From Kitasatospora aureofaciens (GTDB lineage: Bacteria > Actinomycetota > Actinomycetes > Streptomycetales > Streptomycetaceae), in the NCBI GenBank assembly GCA_000720845.1, contig JODU01000013.1, forward strand, positions 124,001 to 188,000: a DNA stretch of 64,000 nucleotides, written 5' to 3'. Below, in pieces: positions 35,189-44,866 of the stretch (position 1 is the first letter of the stretch; every line of letters starts with the position of its first letter). Made by a program: the position numbers and the translations under genes. The notes under the pieces are model-generated. The model ran no database searches. It saw only the letters and a program-made list of their open reading frames with translations, and was not told the DNA's origin.

Positions 35189-35369
35189 GCGTGCCTCCCA
35201 CGTCAGGTGCCGTCATGCGGCCGTCATTGCTAGGACGCAGCCTGAGTGCCCCGGACGCGACCGGCCAACCAAAGGGGGCGGTCACCGGGCGCTCGGGCCG
35301 GTGGCAGGAAAGGCCGTGCATTGGCATGGACCTGATGACAGAGAGCTGGCTAAGCTCGAAGCGACCCGA

Positions 35370-35383
35370 TGAGAGCGCTCTCA
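35370..35383. promoter_or_regulatory. CebR-like palindrome upstream of streptogrisin gene
   Basis: TGAGAGCGCTCTCA is a perfect 14-bp palindrome 64 bp before the protease start. It differs from the CebR (LacI-family) operator TGGGAGCGCTCCCA only by one symmetric G-to-A change. A LacI-family regulator is the likely binder; which one is unknown. Confidence 0.6.
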
Positions 35384-35447
35384 AACCGCGATTGTTCCAT
35401 GCCATCTGTTCCACCCCCACCTTGCTGGAACGACGAAGGGCAACTCC

Positions 35448-36641
35448 GTGAGACGCAGCAGACTCAGGCACCTCGGCCTGGCCGGACTCCTCGTGCTCGG
35501 CAGCCTCACCGCGGTCGGCACCCTGCCGGCCTCGGCGGCCGAAGCCCCCGCCCACTCCCCTTCCTCCTCCCCCTCCGCCCCCTCCTCGTCCGATGAGCCG
35601 GCCTCCGCCGGTCTGCTGGACGCCATGCAGCGGGACTTCGGCCTCACCCGGGCCGAGGCCGAGCACCGGCTCGCGGCCGAACGCGCGGCCACCGGCATCG
35701 AACCCGCGGCACGCCGGGCGGCCGGAAAGGCCTTCGGCGGCTCGTGGTTCGACGCCGGGGCCGGACGACTGACCGTGGCCGTCACCTCGGACGCGGCACC
35801 CTCCACCCTGCGGGCGGTCCGCGCAACCGGTGCTCAGGTCCGCACCGTGGAGCACAGCGCACAGCGGCTGGACGCGGCCAAGGCACGCGTCGACCGCCTG
35901 GACGCACCGGCCGGAGTGAGCGGCTGGCACGTCGACCAGATGGCCAACCGGCTGGTCGTGGACGTGGTCGACGGCGAGCGCGCTGACAACGATGTCCGGC
36001 GCTTCGTGGAGCAGGCACGCGAGGCCGGACCCGTCACGGTGCGGACGGTGGCGTCCGCGCCGCGGACCTTCGCGGCGGGCACGGTCGGCGGTGACCCGTA
36101 CTACACCGGCAACGTCCGCTGCTCCATCGGCTTCTCGGTGCACGGCGGGTTCGTCACCGCCGGGCACTGCGGCCGGGCCGGCGCGGGGGTCAGCGGCTGG
36201 GACCGCTCGTACATCGGCACGTTCCAGGGCTCGTCCTTCCCCGACAACGACTACGCGTGGGTCAGCGTGGGCAGCGGCTGGTGGACGGTGCCGGTCGTGC
36301 TGGGCTGGGGCACGGTCTCCGACCAGCTCGTACGCGGCTCGAACGTGGCACCCGCCGGGGCCTCGGTCTGCCGCTCCGGGTCCACCACGCACTGGCACTG
36401 CGGCACCGTGCTCGCCCACAACGAGACGGTCAACTACAGCGACGGCTCGGTGGTGCACCAACTGACCAAGACCAGTGTGTGCGCCGAGGGCGGGGACTCC
36501 GGCGGCTCCTTCATCAGCGGTGACCAGGCGCAGGGCGTCACCTCGGGCGGCTGGGGCAACTGCTCCAGCGGCGGGGAGACCTGGTTCCAGCCGGTCAACG
36601 AGATCCTGAACCGCTACGGCCTGACCCTGCACACGGCCTGA
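35448..36641 (+). CDS. Secreted S1 serine protease (streptogrisin-type) with propeptide
   Basis: 397 residues from the GTG at 35448 (GAAGGG upstream). Signal peptide to about residue 30 ('LPASA-AEAP'), a Ser/Pro linker, then an alpha-lytic protease-type prodomain (residues 55-205) and the mature chymotrypsin fold starting near 'FAAGTVGGDPYYTGN'. The triad is His240 in 'TAGHCG', Asp268 in 'PDNDYAW', Ser351 in 'GGDSGGS'; paired Cys flank His240 and Ser351. The prodomain is needed for folding and is removed on maturation. Expected to be an extracellular endopeptidase. Controlled region contains the LacI-type palindrome. Confidence 0.93.
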   Translation: MRRSRLRHLGLAGLLVLGSLTAVGTLPASAAEAPAHSPSSSPSAPSSSDEPASAGLLDAMQRDFGLTRAEAEHRLAAERAATGIEPAARRAAGKAFGGSWFDAGAGRLTVAVTSDAAPSTLRAVRATGAQVRTVEHSAQRLDAAKARVDRLDAPAGVSGWHVDQMANRLVVDVVDGERADNDVRRFVEQAREAGPVTVRTVASAPRTFAAGTVGGDPYYTGNVRCSIGFSVHGGFVTAGHCGRAGAGVSGWDRSYIGTFQGSSFPDNDYAWVSVGSGWWTVPVVLGWGTVSDQLVRGSNVAPAGASVCRSGSTTHWHCGTVLAHNETVNYSDGSVVHQLTKTSVCAEGGDSGGSFISGDQAQGVTSGGWGNCSSGGETWFQPVNEILNRYGLTLHTA

Positions 36642-36653
36642 CCCCACGGCGGC

Positions 36654-36690
36654 GGGGAGGGCCGGTCCGGTCCGTGGTCCGGCCCTCCCC
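36654..36690. terminator. Stem-loop after streptogrisin gene
   Basis: GGGGAGGGCCGG (36654-36665) pairs perfectly with 36679-36690 across a 13-nt loop, 13 bp after the protease stop. It can also serve the convergent membrane protein gene. Confidence 0.7.
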
Positions 36691-36808
36691 GGCTGCCGGC
36701 GGCCGAGGCCGGGTCACCGCCTGGTGCCGCCGGGCGGGCCGACGCCAGGGGCCGGGTGGGTCACCTCCACGTGCCGCCCGGCGGAGTCGCTTCCACCCGC
36801 CGGGCGGC

Positions 36809-37252
36809 TCAGACCTCGCCGGGGCCGGTCCCGGGCTCCGGCGCGTCCAGGCCCCTCGCCGTGGTCAGCCGACGGTAGGCGGCGCGCGCGTGGACCAGAC
36901 GGGCCAGGGCCGTGCCGACGAGGGCGGCGCCGAGCAGACAGGCCAGCCAGACCGCGTCCCGCCGGCCGGCCCACGTGAGCGTGCCGGCCGGCGGTATGGC
37001 GAAGCCGTTGAGGGACAGCCAGCACAGCACGGCCGTCCCGGGTGCGGCCGCGAAGGGGGCGCAGAGCCCGAGCAGGGCCGCCAGCAGGGAGAGCGCGACC
37101 AGGGCGAGTCCCGGACGTCCCACGCCCACGGTGCCGTTGAGCAGTGCGACCAGGCCGAGGGCGCCGCCGAACGCCCCCGCCCACACCAGCGGAGCCGAGA
37201 CCGGCCGGGGAACGGGTCTGGCACCGCTGCCCAGAGGCACCCACTCGATCAT
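36809..37252 (-). CDS. Four-helix membrane protein, DUF4118-like
   Basis: 147 residues from the ATG at 37252, which has GGAAGGAG 7-8 nt upstream. Four hydrophobic helices lie at about residues 22-38, 44-62, 66-88 and 100-120, followed by an 'ARLVHARAAYRRLTTARG' basic tail. The segment 'LSLNGFAIPPAGTLTWAG' between helices 3 and 4 resembles the membrane domain seen in KdpD-type sensor kinases (DUF4118), but no kinase domain is present. Unknown role; the DUF4118 likeness is tentative. Confidence 0.65.
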   Translation of the reverse strand: MIEWVPLGSGARPVPRPVSAPLVWAGAFGGALGLVALLNGTVGVGRPGLALVALSLLAALLGLCAPFAAAPGTAVLCWLSLNGFAIPPAGTLTWAGRRDAVWLACLLGAALVGTALARLVHARAAYRRLTTARGLDAPEPGTGPGEV

Positions 37253-37419
37253 GCTGACGGCTCCTTCCGGTCCCGGACGCGTCCGACCACCGTGTCGGGC
37301 TACGACCCTGTGGGCAGATTGTCCCACCGGGCACCTCGGTGCCGTGCCGCCCGGGGCGACGTCCGGCCACCCACAGGCACCGTTCCGCGGCGCTCTCGCC
37401 CCGGCCGTACCGTCCCCGG

Positions 37420-38751
37420 CTAGCGCTCTGCCTCGGCGTGCTCCGAGGAGGACGCCGACCCGCCCGAGTGGGCGGCCCTGGCCGTCACCGGCGCCGCGGC
37501 GGACTTAGGCCCCCGGTCCGCCTCCGCCTCCTCGCCGGCCCCGCCACCCGCCGCCGCGACCGGTGCCCTGTCTCCGGGCAGCAGCCGGGCGGCGGCTCGC
37601 AGCCCGCGGGCGAGTACATGGGCGCGGCCCGCGACCACGGGGCCGAGGACGGCGAGGACGAGCACGTATCCGGCGATGAAGGGAGCGAGCCGGGCGTCGA
37701 GTCCTGCACCGGCGGCCATGGCGGCCAGGATCAGCGCGAACTCCCCCCGGGCGACGAGGGTGGTGGCGATCTCCGCGGCCGGTTCGGAGCCGTAGCGGTA
37801 GACCCGGGCGACGCACAGCCCGGCGACGACGTTCATGACGACGGTCAGGGCGGCCGCCGCGGCGACCGGACCGGCGACGGAGGCGAGGTCGCCGGGGTCG
37901 ATGGCGAGCCCGAAGGCGAAGAAGAAGATGGCCGCGAAGGCGTCGCGCAGCGGGTGCACCAGTTCACGGATCCGCGGCCCAGAGGGGGTGCCGGCGAGGA
38001 TCAGACCGACCATGAAGGCGCCGATGGCGTCGGCGACACCCAGGACTTCGGAGACGCCGGCCACGAGCACCGCGGCACCGAGGAAGCTGATGACCAGCAG
38101 TTCGTTGTCCCGCGTTTCGATCAGACGGCCCACCAGCCGGGTGCCGTAGCGGGCGGCGGCGGCCAGTACCAGCAGGAAGCCGAAGGCCTTGCCGGCCTGG
38201 AGTGCCGTGTCGGCGACGCCGTGCGCGCCCGAGACGACCGGCTGCAGGGCGGCCAGGTACAGCGCGAGGAAGATGTCCTCCACCACGATGACGCCGAGGA
38301 TCAGCCGGGTCTCCGGGCGGCCGATCCGGCCCAGGTCGATGAGGATCTTGGTGACGATCGCGGAGGAGGAGATGCCGAGCACACCCGCCAGCACCAGTGC
38401 CTCGCGCACACCCCAGCCGAGGACGAAGCCGAAGCCGAGTCCGGCGCCGACGTTCAGGAGCAGGTAGACGCCCCCGGCGGTGAGCAGCCGTTTGCCACCG
38501 CTCTTGAGGTCGTCGAGGTGGAACTCCAGACCGAGGTAGAAGAGCAGCAGCACCAGTCCGAGCGCGGAGAGCATCTCGAAGTCGTGCGCGTCCTCGACCA
38601 GGACGAAGCCCGGTGTGTGGGGGCCGAGCAGGATGCCGGCGAGCATGAACAGGGGGATCGTCGGAAGTCCGATCCGCCCGCCGAGGCGGGCGAGGAACGC
38701 GGCGGCGACGAAGGCACCGCCCATGGCGAGCAGGGTGTCAGCGTGTCCCAC
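37420..38751 (-). CDS. CPA2-family cation:proton antiporter (KefB/NapA-like membrane subunit)
   Basis: 443 residues, about 12-13 helices in the first 385 residues. 'LAGILLGPHTPGFVLVEDAHDFEMLSALGLVLLLFYLGLEF' region and 'GISSSAIVTKILIDLGRIG' plus the 'VVEDIFLALYLA' helix are typical of CPA2 exchangers; ion-binding Asp candidates lie in 'GVIVVEDIFL' and 'VADAIGAFMVG'. The C-terminal 55 residues are soluble and low-complexity, with no TrkA-N/C domain. In other Streptomyces such antiporters are often preceded by a TrkA-C regulatory gene; here a GC-rich repeat lies upstream instead. Probably K+ or Na+/H+ exchange. Confidence 0.88.
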   Translation of the reverse strand: MGHADTLLAMGGAFVAAAFLARLGGRIGLPTIPLFMLAGILLGPHTPGFVLVEDAHDFEMLSALGLVLLLFYLGLEFHLDDLKSGGKRLLTAGGVYLLLNVGAGLGFGFVLGWGVREALVLAGVLGISSSAIVTKILIDLGRIGRPETRLILGVIVVEDIFLALYLAALQPVVSGAHGVADTALQAGKAFGFLLVLAAAARYGTRLVGRLIETRDNELLVISFLGAAVLVAGVSEVLGVADAIGAFMVGLILAGTPSGPRIRELVHPLRDAFAAIFFFAFGLAIDPGDLASVAGPVAAAAALTVVMNVVAGLCVARVYRYGSEPAAEIATTLVARGEFALILAAMAAGAGLDARLAPFIAGYVLVLAVLGPVVAGRAHVLARGLRAAARLLPGDRAPVAAAGGGAGEEAEADRGPKSAAAPVTARAAHSGGSASSSEHAEAER

Positions 38752-39544
38752 GGGTCACCGCCTTCGACCGCGCGGAGGTTCGGGAGGGCTTCACTTGACG
38801 GGGATGGATGCGGGTTCTCCTTCTTCGGGGATGCGTCGTCGGACGGACGGACGGACGGGCGGACGGAGGGGCGGACGGGCGGGCGGGCGGACGGCCCGGC
38901 GGACAAGCAGACGGGCGGACGGGCAGACGGGCAGACGGGCAGGCACACGGTCGAATGCGCCGCCCCAGGGGCGCCGATGCCCCTGACACCGCCCCCGGCA
39001 CGCGGGTGCGCACGGCACACCCGGAGGGGACGGACCGTGCGGCGACGCCGGTGAACGGGCGGGACGGATCTGCCCGCGCCTCTGCCCCTCACCCCGGAAA
39101 GCCCCCGGGCGCGGCGTCGGTCCACGGTCACACGCCGGGCCCCCGCACGGCCATCGGGGACGACACCCAAATGATGCGGCGGCCGACACCCATCGTCCCG
39201 GCGTGCGGAGCCGCCCCGGCGGTCCGAGGAGGACGCGCCGCGGCCGACTCGGGGATCCCGGCCGCGGCGCGTCCCGCCGCTCCGGCGGGAGGACGGCGCG
39301 CCGGAGCATGACCGGCGACTTCCCCGGCTCCCCACCCTGACACTGCACCAACCGAGTGATCGTCAGGAACCATCCGCGCGCTCCCGGGTGTGCCTGGCCA
39401 GCGGCCCGGAGTCAACCGCGGCTCCCAAGCCCCCCTTTCGACTGACACCCTCCACGGGCTGGCCCGGTCTGCCGACGTTCGATGAGGCCGTTACCCATGA
39501 TCGTGTGCGAATCCCCTCCCCCAACCGGAAGGTGCGTGTTTTTC
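38752..39544. other. Long non-coding gap between antiporter and terpene synthase
   Basis: About 790 bp with no convincing gene; open frames across it are low-complexity Arg/Gly/Asp/Pro and do not look like proteins. It contains the tandem repeat at 38841-38944. From about 39330 the base composition becomes richer in A/T, which suggests promoter and leader sequence for the terpene synthase. No TrkA-C gene, tRNA or mobile-element remnant was recognised. Confidence 0.6.
38841..38944. repeat. Degenerate GGAC/GGGC tetranucleotide tandem repeat
   Basis: About 104 bp built from 4-bp units alternating GGAC, GGGC and variants (AGAC), starting GGACGGACGGACGGACGGGC. It begins 90 bp upstream of the antiporter start, on its promoter side. 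Strand-slippage tracts of this type vary in length between strains. Confidence 0.8.
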
Positions 39545-40627
39545 ATGGGATCCCCCGCGTCCCGCGTGTCCGGAGTGGAATTGCCGCCCGTCTTCTGTCC
39601 TTTCGAATCCGCCATTCATCCCCGGGTCCGACAGGTCGAGAAACGGGCCGTGGAATGGATCCGCGACTGCGGCATGTGCGCGTCGGAACGGGAACGGGCC
39701 TGGGTGGTGGCCACGCACAGCACCGACTTCTTCGCCCGATTCGCCCCGGTCGCCGACGACGACCGCCTGCTGGCGGCGGCCCTGTGGGTGTACTGGGGCT
39801 TCGCCTTCGACGACGCGCGCTGCGACAGCGGGCCGCTCAGCAGCCGGCCCGCGCAGTTCAACGCGCTGGCCGGGCAGGTGCAACGGGCCTGCGAGGCGGA
39901 CTCGGCCCGGGGCGCGGACCGGTTCCTCGGCGCCCTCCAGGACATCGTGCGCCGCTTCCGCGGCTTCGCCCCGCCCACGCAGGTGAGCCGGTTCACCCAC
40001 GCGCACCGCGCCTGGCTGTCCGGCGTGGCCTGGCAGATCGGCAACCAGGCGGCCGGTCGCATGCCCGGTCTGGACGACTTCCTGACGATGCGGCTGCTGT
40101 CGTCGGGCGGGGAACCCACCTTCGCCCTGCTGGAACTGGCGACAGGCGCGCAGGTACCGGACCGCGAGCTGCACCGCCCGGCCGTCCGCGCGCTGACCGA
40201 GATGGCCATCCTCGTGGCCGCCCTGGACAACGACCGGCACTCGCTGCGCAAGGAGTTGGCGGGCGGCCACGCCGACCAGAACGTCTACACGGTGCTGATG
40301 CAGGAGCTTTCCTGCCCGCTCCAGGACGCGGTCCGGGCCGCCACCGCCGTGCGCGACCGGGTCCTGCTGCGGTTCGTCGAACTCCACGACCGGGTCCGGC
40401 CCACAGCCGGCGCCGACCTGGGCACCTACCTCCAGGGGCTCAGGCACGGCATCCGCGGCAACAACGAGTGGGGACTGCGGGTGCCCCGCTATCTCAGCGG
40501 CGGCTACTGGCCGGACGAGATGGATGACACGTCGCTGACCTGGGCCGACGAGCCGTCGGACACGCGTCCCGGCCCGGTGGAGGGCGCACCGGCCATCGCC
40601 TGGTGGTGGGACCCGGACCTCGCCTGA
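39545..40627 (+). CDS. Class I terpene synthase
   Basis: 360 residues from the ATG at 39545; GTG 39536 and ATG 39497 are alternatives, and the best ribosome-like sequence (GGAAGG, 39527-39532) is 12 nt away. Metal-binding residues fit a functional cyclase: 'FDDARCD' (Asp89, Asp90, Asp94), the diphosphate-sensor Arg183 in 'TMRLLSS', the NSE triad Asn229-x3-Ser233-x3-Glu237 in 'DNDRHSLRKE', and the C-terminal Arg315-Tyr316 pair in 'VPRYLSGG'. The product, and even C15 versus C20 substrate, cannot be read from sequence. No P450 or methyltransferase is adjacent; a GGPP synthase and ABC exporter lie 2-4 kb downstream on the other strand. Confidence 0.88.
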   Translation: MGSPASRVSGVELPPVFCPFESAIHPRVRQVEKRAVEWIRDCGMCASERERAWVVATHSTDFFARFAPVADDDRLLAAALWVYWGFAFDDARCDSGPLSSRPAQFNALAGQVQRACEADSARGADRFLGALQDIVRRFRGFAPPTQVSRFTHAHRAWLSGVAWQIGNQAAGRMPGLDDFLTMRLLSSGGEPTFALLELATGAQVPDRELHRPAVRALTEMAILVAALDNDRHSLRKELAGGHADQNVYTVLMQELSCPLQDAVRAATAVRDRVLLRFVELHDRVRPTAGADLGTYLQGLRHGIRGNNEWGLRVPRYLSGGYWPDEMDDTSLTWADEPSDTRPGPVEGAPAIAWWWDPDLA

Positions 40628-40648
40628 CGTCCGGGGACCACGGGCGCG

Positions 40649-41287
40649 TCAGCGCCCCGAGGCGAGGTCGAGGGTCCACCAGGGACCGCCGGAGCCCTTC
40701 ACCCGGCCCACGCCCGCATGGGTGTAACGGCAGGTCAGGAGGATGTGGCGGTGCGGGGCGCTGCGCATCCACACCGCCACGGCCGCCTCCGCGCCGTCCG
40801 ATCCGGCGGTCAGGTTCTCGCCCGCCGAAGCGACGCGGTATCCGGCCTGACGCATCCGGTCGGCGGGGCTGCTGCCGTCGGCCCCGGTGTGGGTCAGCCG
40901 CCCGGAGCGGGCCATGGCGGCGCTGTGTCCGCGGGCGGCCCGGGTCAGCGCCCTGTGCTGCCGCACCGGCGAGCAACCGGCCTTCCTCCGCTCCCGGTTG
41001 ACGGCGGCGACCATACGGCTGTCCGCCGTGCCGGGGCGGGTCTTGTGCGGCCGGCCCCCTCCCGCGTCGCGGGCACCGGGAGCGGCCGGGCCGGGCGCGG
41101 GCTGCCACCGGCCCGGCTCGGGGACCGGCCACAGGGGTGCCCGGTAGGGGGCGGGCGGTCTCGGCTCGGGGGGCGGGCCGGCCCAGGCGGGCACCGCGGC
41201 CGTGCACAGGGCCATGAGGACGGTGAGGACCGTGAGGGTGCCGAGGACCGCGCGAGGGGCCGGCGCGGGGTGCCGCGTCCCGGTCAT
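40649..41287 (-). CDS. Secreted CAP-domain (SCP/PR-1-like) protein
   Basis: 212 residues from the ATG at 41287, chosen because it opens a clean signal peptide ('RAVLGTLTVLTVLMALCTAAVPAWA'-type core at 14-38); an upstream ATG at 41335 would add 16 polar residues. A Pro-rich linker to about residue 90 is followed by the CAP fold: 'VAAVNRERRKAGCSPVRQHRALTRAARGHSAAMA', 'LTHTGADGSSPADRMRQAGY', 'AGENLTAG', 'WMRSAPHRHILLTCRYTHAGVG'. The His in 'RHILL' and Glu in 'GENL' form the usual CAP cavity. Bacterial members are extracellular with unclear activity. Convergent with the terpene synthase (21 bp apart). Confidence 0.85.
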   Translation of the reverse strand: MTGTRHPAPAPRAVLGTLTVLTVLMALCTAAVPAWAGPPPEPRPPAPYRAPLWPVPEPGRWQPAPGPAAPGARDAGGGRPHKTRPGTADSRMVAAVNRERRKAGCSPVRQHRALTRAARGHSAAMARSGRLTHTGADGSSPADRMRQAGYRVASAGENLTAGSDGAEAAVAVWMRSAPHRHILLTCRYTHAGVGRVKGSGGPWWTLDLASGR

Positions 41288-41473
41288 ATTGAAATTCGCC
41301 TTTCCATTTCCGTCTTCTGATTCAGTGACGTTCATCGCGTTTTCTTCTGGTGTATCCACCGCCTCGTTCGAGGGAACTCGGCCTTTCATTCACGGCATTG
41401 GGCAACTGGCCTCGCTAGGCTTCCAGTCGTTCCCCCTCCCCCTTTTTTTCGGAATTCCATCAGGAGGTTTCTC

Positions 41474-41722
41474 ATGTCGTTCTCGCTGCGCCGCGCCGCG
41501 GTGGTCTCCCTGGCCGCGCTGGCCCTGACGGCGGGCGGTGCCGTGTCCGCGGCCGCTGCCGCCCCGCTGCCCGCTCCCGCCGTCGCCTCGATGGGCCCGG
41601 GCGGCGAGGGCGGCGGCGACGGGTTCGGCGGCCGCCACGAGCCCCCGATGCACTTCGGCCCGTTCGAGATCCCGAAGTTCGGCAGTGTCTCCGGAGGCTT
41701 CTCCTGGGGTCTGGCGCGCTAG
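41474..41722 (+). CDS. Small secreted glycine-rich protein
   Basis: 82 residues preceded by a strong AGGAGG with 7-nt spacing. The N-terminal 30 residues are a typical Sec signal ('AVVSLAALALTAGGAVSAAAAA'-like), and the mature peptide of about 50 residues is Gly/Pro/Phe-rich and ends 'GFSWGLAR'. No Cys, no recognised domain. Divergent from the CAP gene; the 186-bp gap between them is unusually AT-rich and includes a run of seven T before the ribosome site. It is followed by a strong bidirectional terminator. Confidence 0.7.
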   Translation: MSFSLRRAAVVSLAALALTAGGAVSAAAAAPLPAPAVASMGPGGEGGGDGFGGRHEPPMHFGPFEIPKFGSVSGGFSWGLAR

Positions 41723-41740
41723 CCGACCGGGCAGCCGGTA

Positions 41741-41777
41741 CGCGGATGAGGGCCGTCGTGGACGGCCCTCATCCGCG
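41741..41777. terminator. 17-bp stem-loop overlapping the 3' end of the ABC permease gene
   Basis: Arms 41741-41757 and 41761-41777 pair perfectly over 17 bp with a 3-nt GTG loop. The right arm contains the last codons and stop (41769-41771) of the convergent permease gene, so one hairpin ends both transcripts. Confidence 0.85.
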
Positions 41778-42529
41778 TTTCAGCGTGGCCGCGCTGGCGA
41801 CGAGCACCAGGACCACGCACAGGAGGATCAGCACCGCGTCCCTGACGAACAGCCCCGTGACGCCGCTGTGCGTGGCCGCCTCACCCGCCGCCTGCACGGC
41901 GTAGGTCATGGGCATCACCCGGGCCACGGCGGCGAGCGCGCCGTGCATCTCGTCGCGGGGCACGAACAGCCCGCACACCAGGAACTGGGGCAGGACTCCG
42001 GCGGGCAGGAACTGCACCGCCTGGAACTCGTTGCGGGCGAAGGCGCTCACCAGCAGGCCGAGGGCCAGCCCCAGCAGGGCCCCCAGCATGGCGATGACCA
42101 TCAGCAGATAGGCGGGGCCCTTGATGTCCAGGCCCAGCGGCCCCACCGAGAGCAGCGTGGACAGCACCGCCTGGAGCAGGGCGAGGAACGCGAAGGCGAG
42201 GCTGTAGCCGAGGACGATGTCGAGTCGCCGTACCGGCATGGTCAGCAGCCGTTCCGCGGTTCCCGAGGTGCGCTCCCTGAGGGTGGACACGGAGGCCACG
42301 AGGTACATCACGATGACCGGGAAGATGCCGAAGACCTGGGGCCCGACCCGCTCGAAGGTGTCCTCGGCGTCGTGGAACATCAGCTTGAGCAGCACCATGA
42401 GCATGCAGGGGATGCCCAGCAGCAGCGCGGTGCTCCCCCGGTCGCGGGAGATCTGCTGGAGTACGCGTACCGCGGTGGCGGCGGTGATGCCGGGCGAGAA
42501 CGGCAGGCGGTCGGTCAGGTGGGTGACAG

Positions 42530-42533
<4 letters not shown>
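41769..42533 (-). CDS. ABC-2 type transporter permease
   Basis: 254 residues, six helices. 'VRVLQQISRDRGSTALLLGIPCMLMVLLKLMF' opening, 'FPVIVMYLVASVSTLRERTSGTAERLLTMPVRRLDIVLGYSLAFA' region and 'PAGVLPQFLVCGLFVPRDEM' are typical of DrrB/ABC-2 exporters. ATG overlaps the ATPase stop by 4 bp. The pair is probably an exporter for a drug-like or lipophilic compound; lying between a terpene synthase and a GGPP synthase, a terpenoid is a possible but unproven substrate. Confidence 0.88.
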
Positions 42534-43483
<950 letters not shown>

Positions 43484-43565
43484 CGCCAGGACAACGGTCC
43501 GCCCGGCCCCGGGTCACGCGCGGGTGGCCCACTCGCCGCTGCCGGGCGCGGGCGGGCGGACGGGG

Positions 43566-44609
43566 TCACGACTCGCGGCGGGTCATCGCCCAGGCGATGT
43601 CGTGCAGTTGGCGGTAGGCGTCGGCGGTCGGCCGGGCCAGGGACAGGGACCGCAGCGCTGCCGCCAGGTGGCGGCGTGCCTCCTCCTCGGCCGCCTGCCG
43701 GCCGCCGGCCTCCTCCACCAGGTGACGGGCCAGGTCCACGTCGGTCTCCCCTGGCCGGTGCGGTGTGCGGTACAGCTCGCGCAGCCGCTCGGCCGCGGGG
43801 CCCCGGGCGGCCAGCGCCGCCACCACCGGCAGGGACTTCTTGCGCGCGGCGAGGTCGGCGCCGACCGGCTTGCCGCTGCGCGCGCTGCGGCCCCAGATGC
43901 CGAGGATGTCGTCCGTGCACTGGAAGGCCACGCCGAGGCTCCGGCCGAACTCCCGCAGTCCGCCCACCCGGACGCTGTCCGCGCCGGCCAGCACGCCGCC
44001 CAGGGCGCAGGCACAGCCGATCAGGGAGCCGGTCTTGCCGGCGGCCATGGCCAGGTAGTCGGCGACCGAGACCTCCTGGGCCTTCTCGAACGCGACGTCG
44101 TGGCTCTGCCCCTCCACCAGTTCCAGGAGGCTGCCCACCAGCTCCCGCACGGCCGCCCCGGCCCGGCCCGGGGCGGCCTGGGTCAGCACGCGCAGCGCCG
44201 CCACCAGCAGCGCGTCGCCGGTCAGTACGGCCGCGGGGGTCCCGAACAGCGACCAGGCGGCGGGCCGGTGGCGGCGCAGCGCGTCGCCGTCGATGACATC
44301 GTCGTGCAGCAGGGTGAAGTCGTGGACCAGCTCCACCGCGACGGCGCCGGGCACCGCCTGGGACGGGTCCGCCCCCACGGCCACCGCCGACAGCAGGGCG
44401 AGCGCGGGCCGTACCGTCTTGCCACCCCCGGACGTGGCCGCGCGGGGCGCGCCGTCGGCCTCGCACCAGCCCCGGTGGTACCTGGCCACGAGGCTCTCCG
44501 CGGCCGGCAGCGCCTCGACGGCGGACCGCAGGGCGGGGGACAGCACGTCGTCCACCCAGTCCAGTCGCGGGAAGGCACCAGCCGGGGCCGAGTCGGTGAT
44601 CTGCGACAC
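43566..44609 (-). CDS. crtE: Polyprenyl diphosphate synthase, probable geranylgeranyl diphosphate synthase
   Basis: 347 residues from GTG 44609, GAGGAG 6 nt upstream. First Asp-rich motif 'LLHDDVIDGD' (Asp103, Asp104, Asp107), 'GGGKTVRPAL' diphosphate loop near residue 61, 'KTGSLIGCACALG' and second motif 'QCTDDILGIWG' (Asp233, Asp234; DDxxG form common in Streptomyces GGPP synthases). Length and motifs suit a C20 enzyme. It is the only prenyl-chain synthase in the window and could feed crtB, the terpene synthase, or both; the crtE symbol reflects likely activity, not operon position. Confidence 0.82.
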   Translation of the reverse strand: MSQITDSAPAGAFPRLDWVDDVLSPALRSAVEALPAAESLVARYHRGWCEADGAPRAATSGGGKTVRPALALLSAVAVGADPSQAVPGAVAVELVHDFTLLHDDVIDGDALRRHRPAAWSLFGTPAAVLTGDALLVAALRVLTQAAPGRAGAAVRELVGSLLELVEGQSHDVAFEKAQEVSVADYLAMAAGKTGSLIGCACALGGVLAGADSVRVGGLREFGRSLGVAFQCTDDILGIWGRSARSGKPVGADLAARKKSLPVVAALAARGPAAERLRELYRTPHRPGETDVDLARHLVEEAGGRQAAEEEARRHLAAALRSLSLARPTADAYRQLHDIAWAMTRRES

Positions 44610-44813
44610 GTACTACTCCTCACGGTGGCGGGATACGAGGGGGAGGGAGAACCGGCGGCGCTCGGTCGCGCCGCGCCGCGCCGGCCGTTCGCCAGTCAAT
44701 CGGCCGCCGGACCACGAGGAGCGGGAGCGCGGCACCCTGCCCGTCGAAAGATCACCGAAGCGGCCCAGACCTATGACCATGACCCCAGCCGACAATCACG
44801 CCGCCACGGGTAC

Positions 44814-44852
44814 GCCGTCCGCCCCGCCGCGGGATGCGGCGGGGCGGACGGC
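44814..44852. terminator. 17-bp stem-loop
   Basis: Arms 44814-44830 and 44836-44852 pair perfectly over 17 bp with loop GGGAT. It lies 15 bp beyond the stop of the minus-strand small Cys-rich gene and most likely terminates it. Confidence 0.75.
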
Positions 44853-44866
44853 TTGCGGACGGTCCG

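Noticed and set aside
35448..36641. Truncated or inactive protease
   Set aside because: All triad residues, paired cysteines and the prodomain are present.
38841..38944. CRISPR-like array
   Set aside because: Units are 4 bp and contiguous with no spacers.
38808..39311. Open frame across the tetranucleotide repeat
   Set aside because: Its product is repeat-derived Gly/Arg/Asp and it lacks a ribosome site; treated as non-coding.
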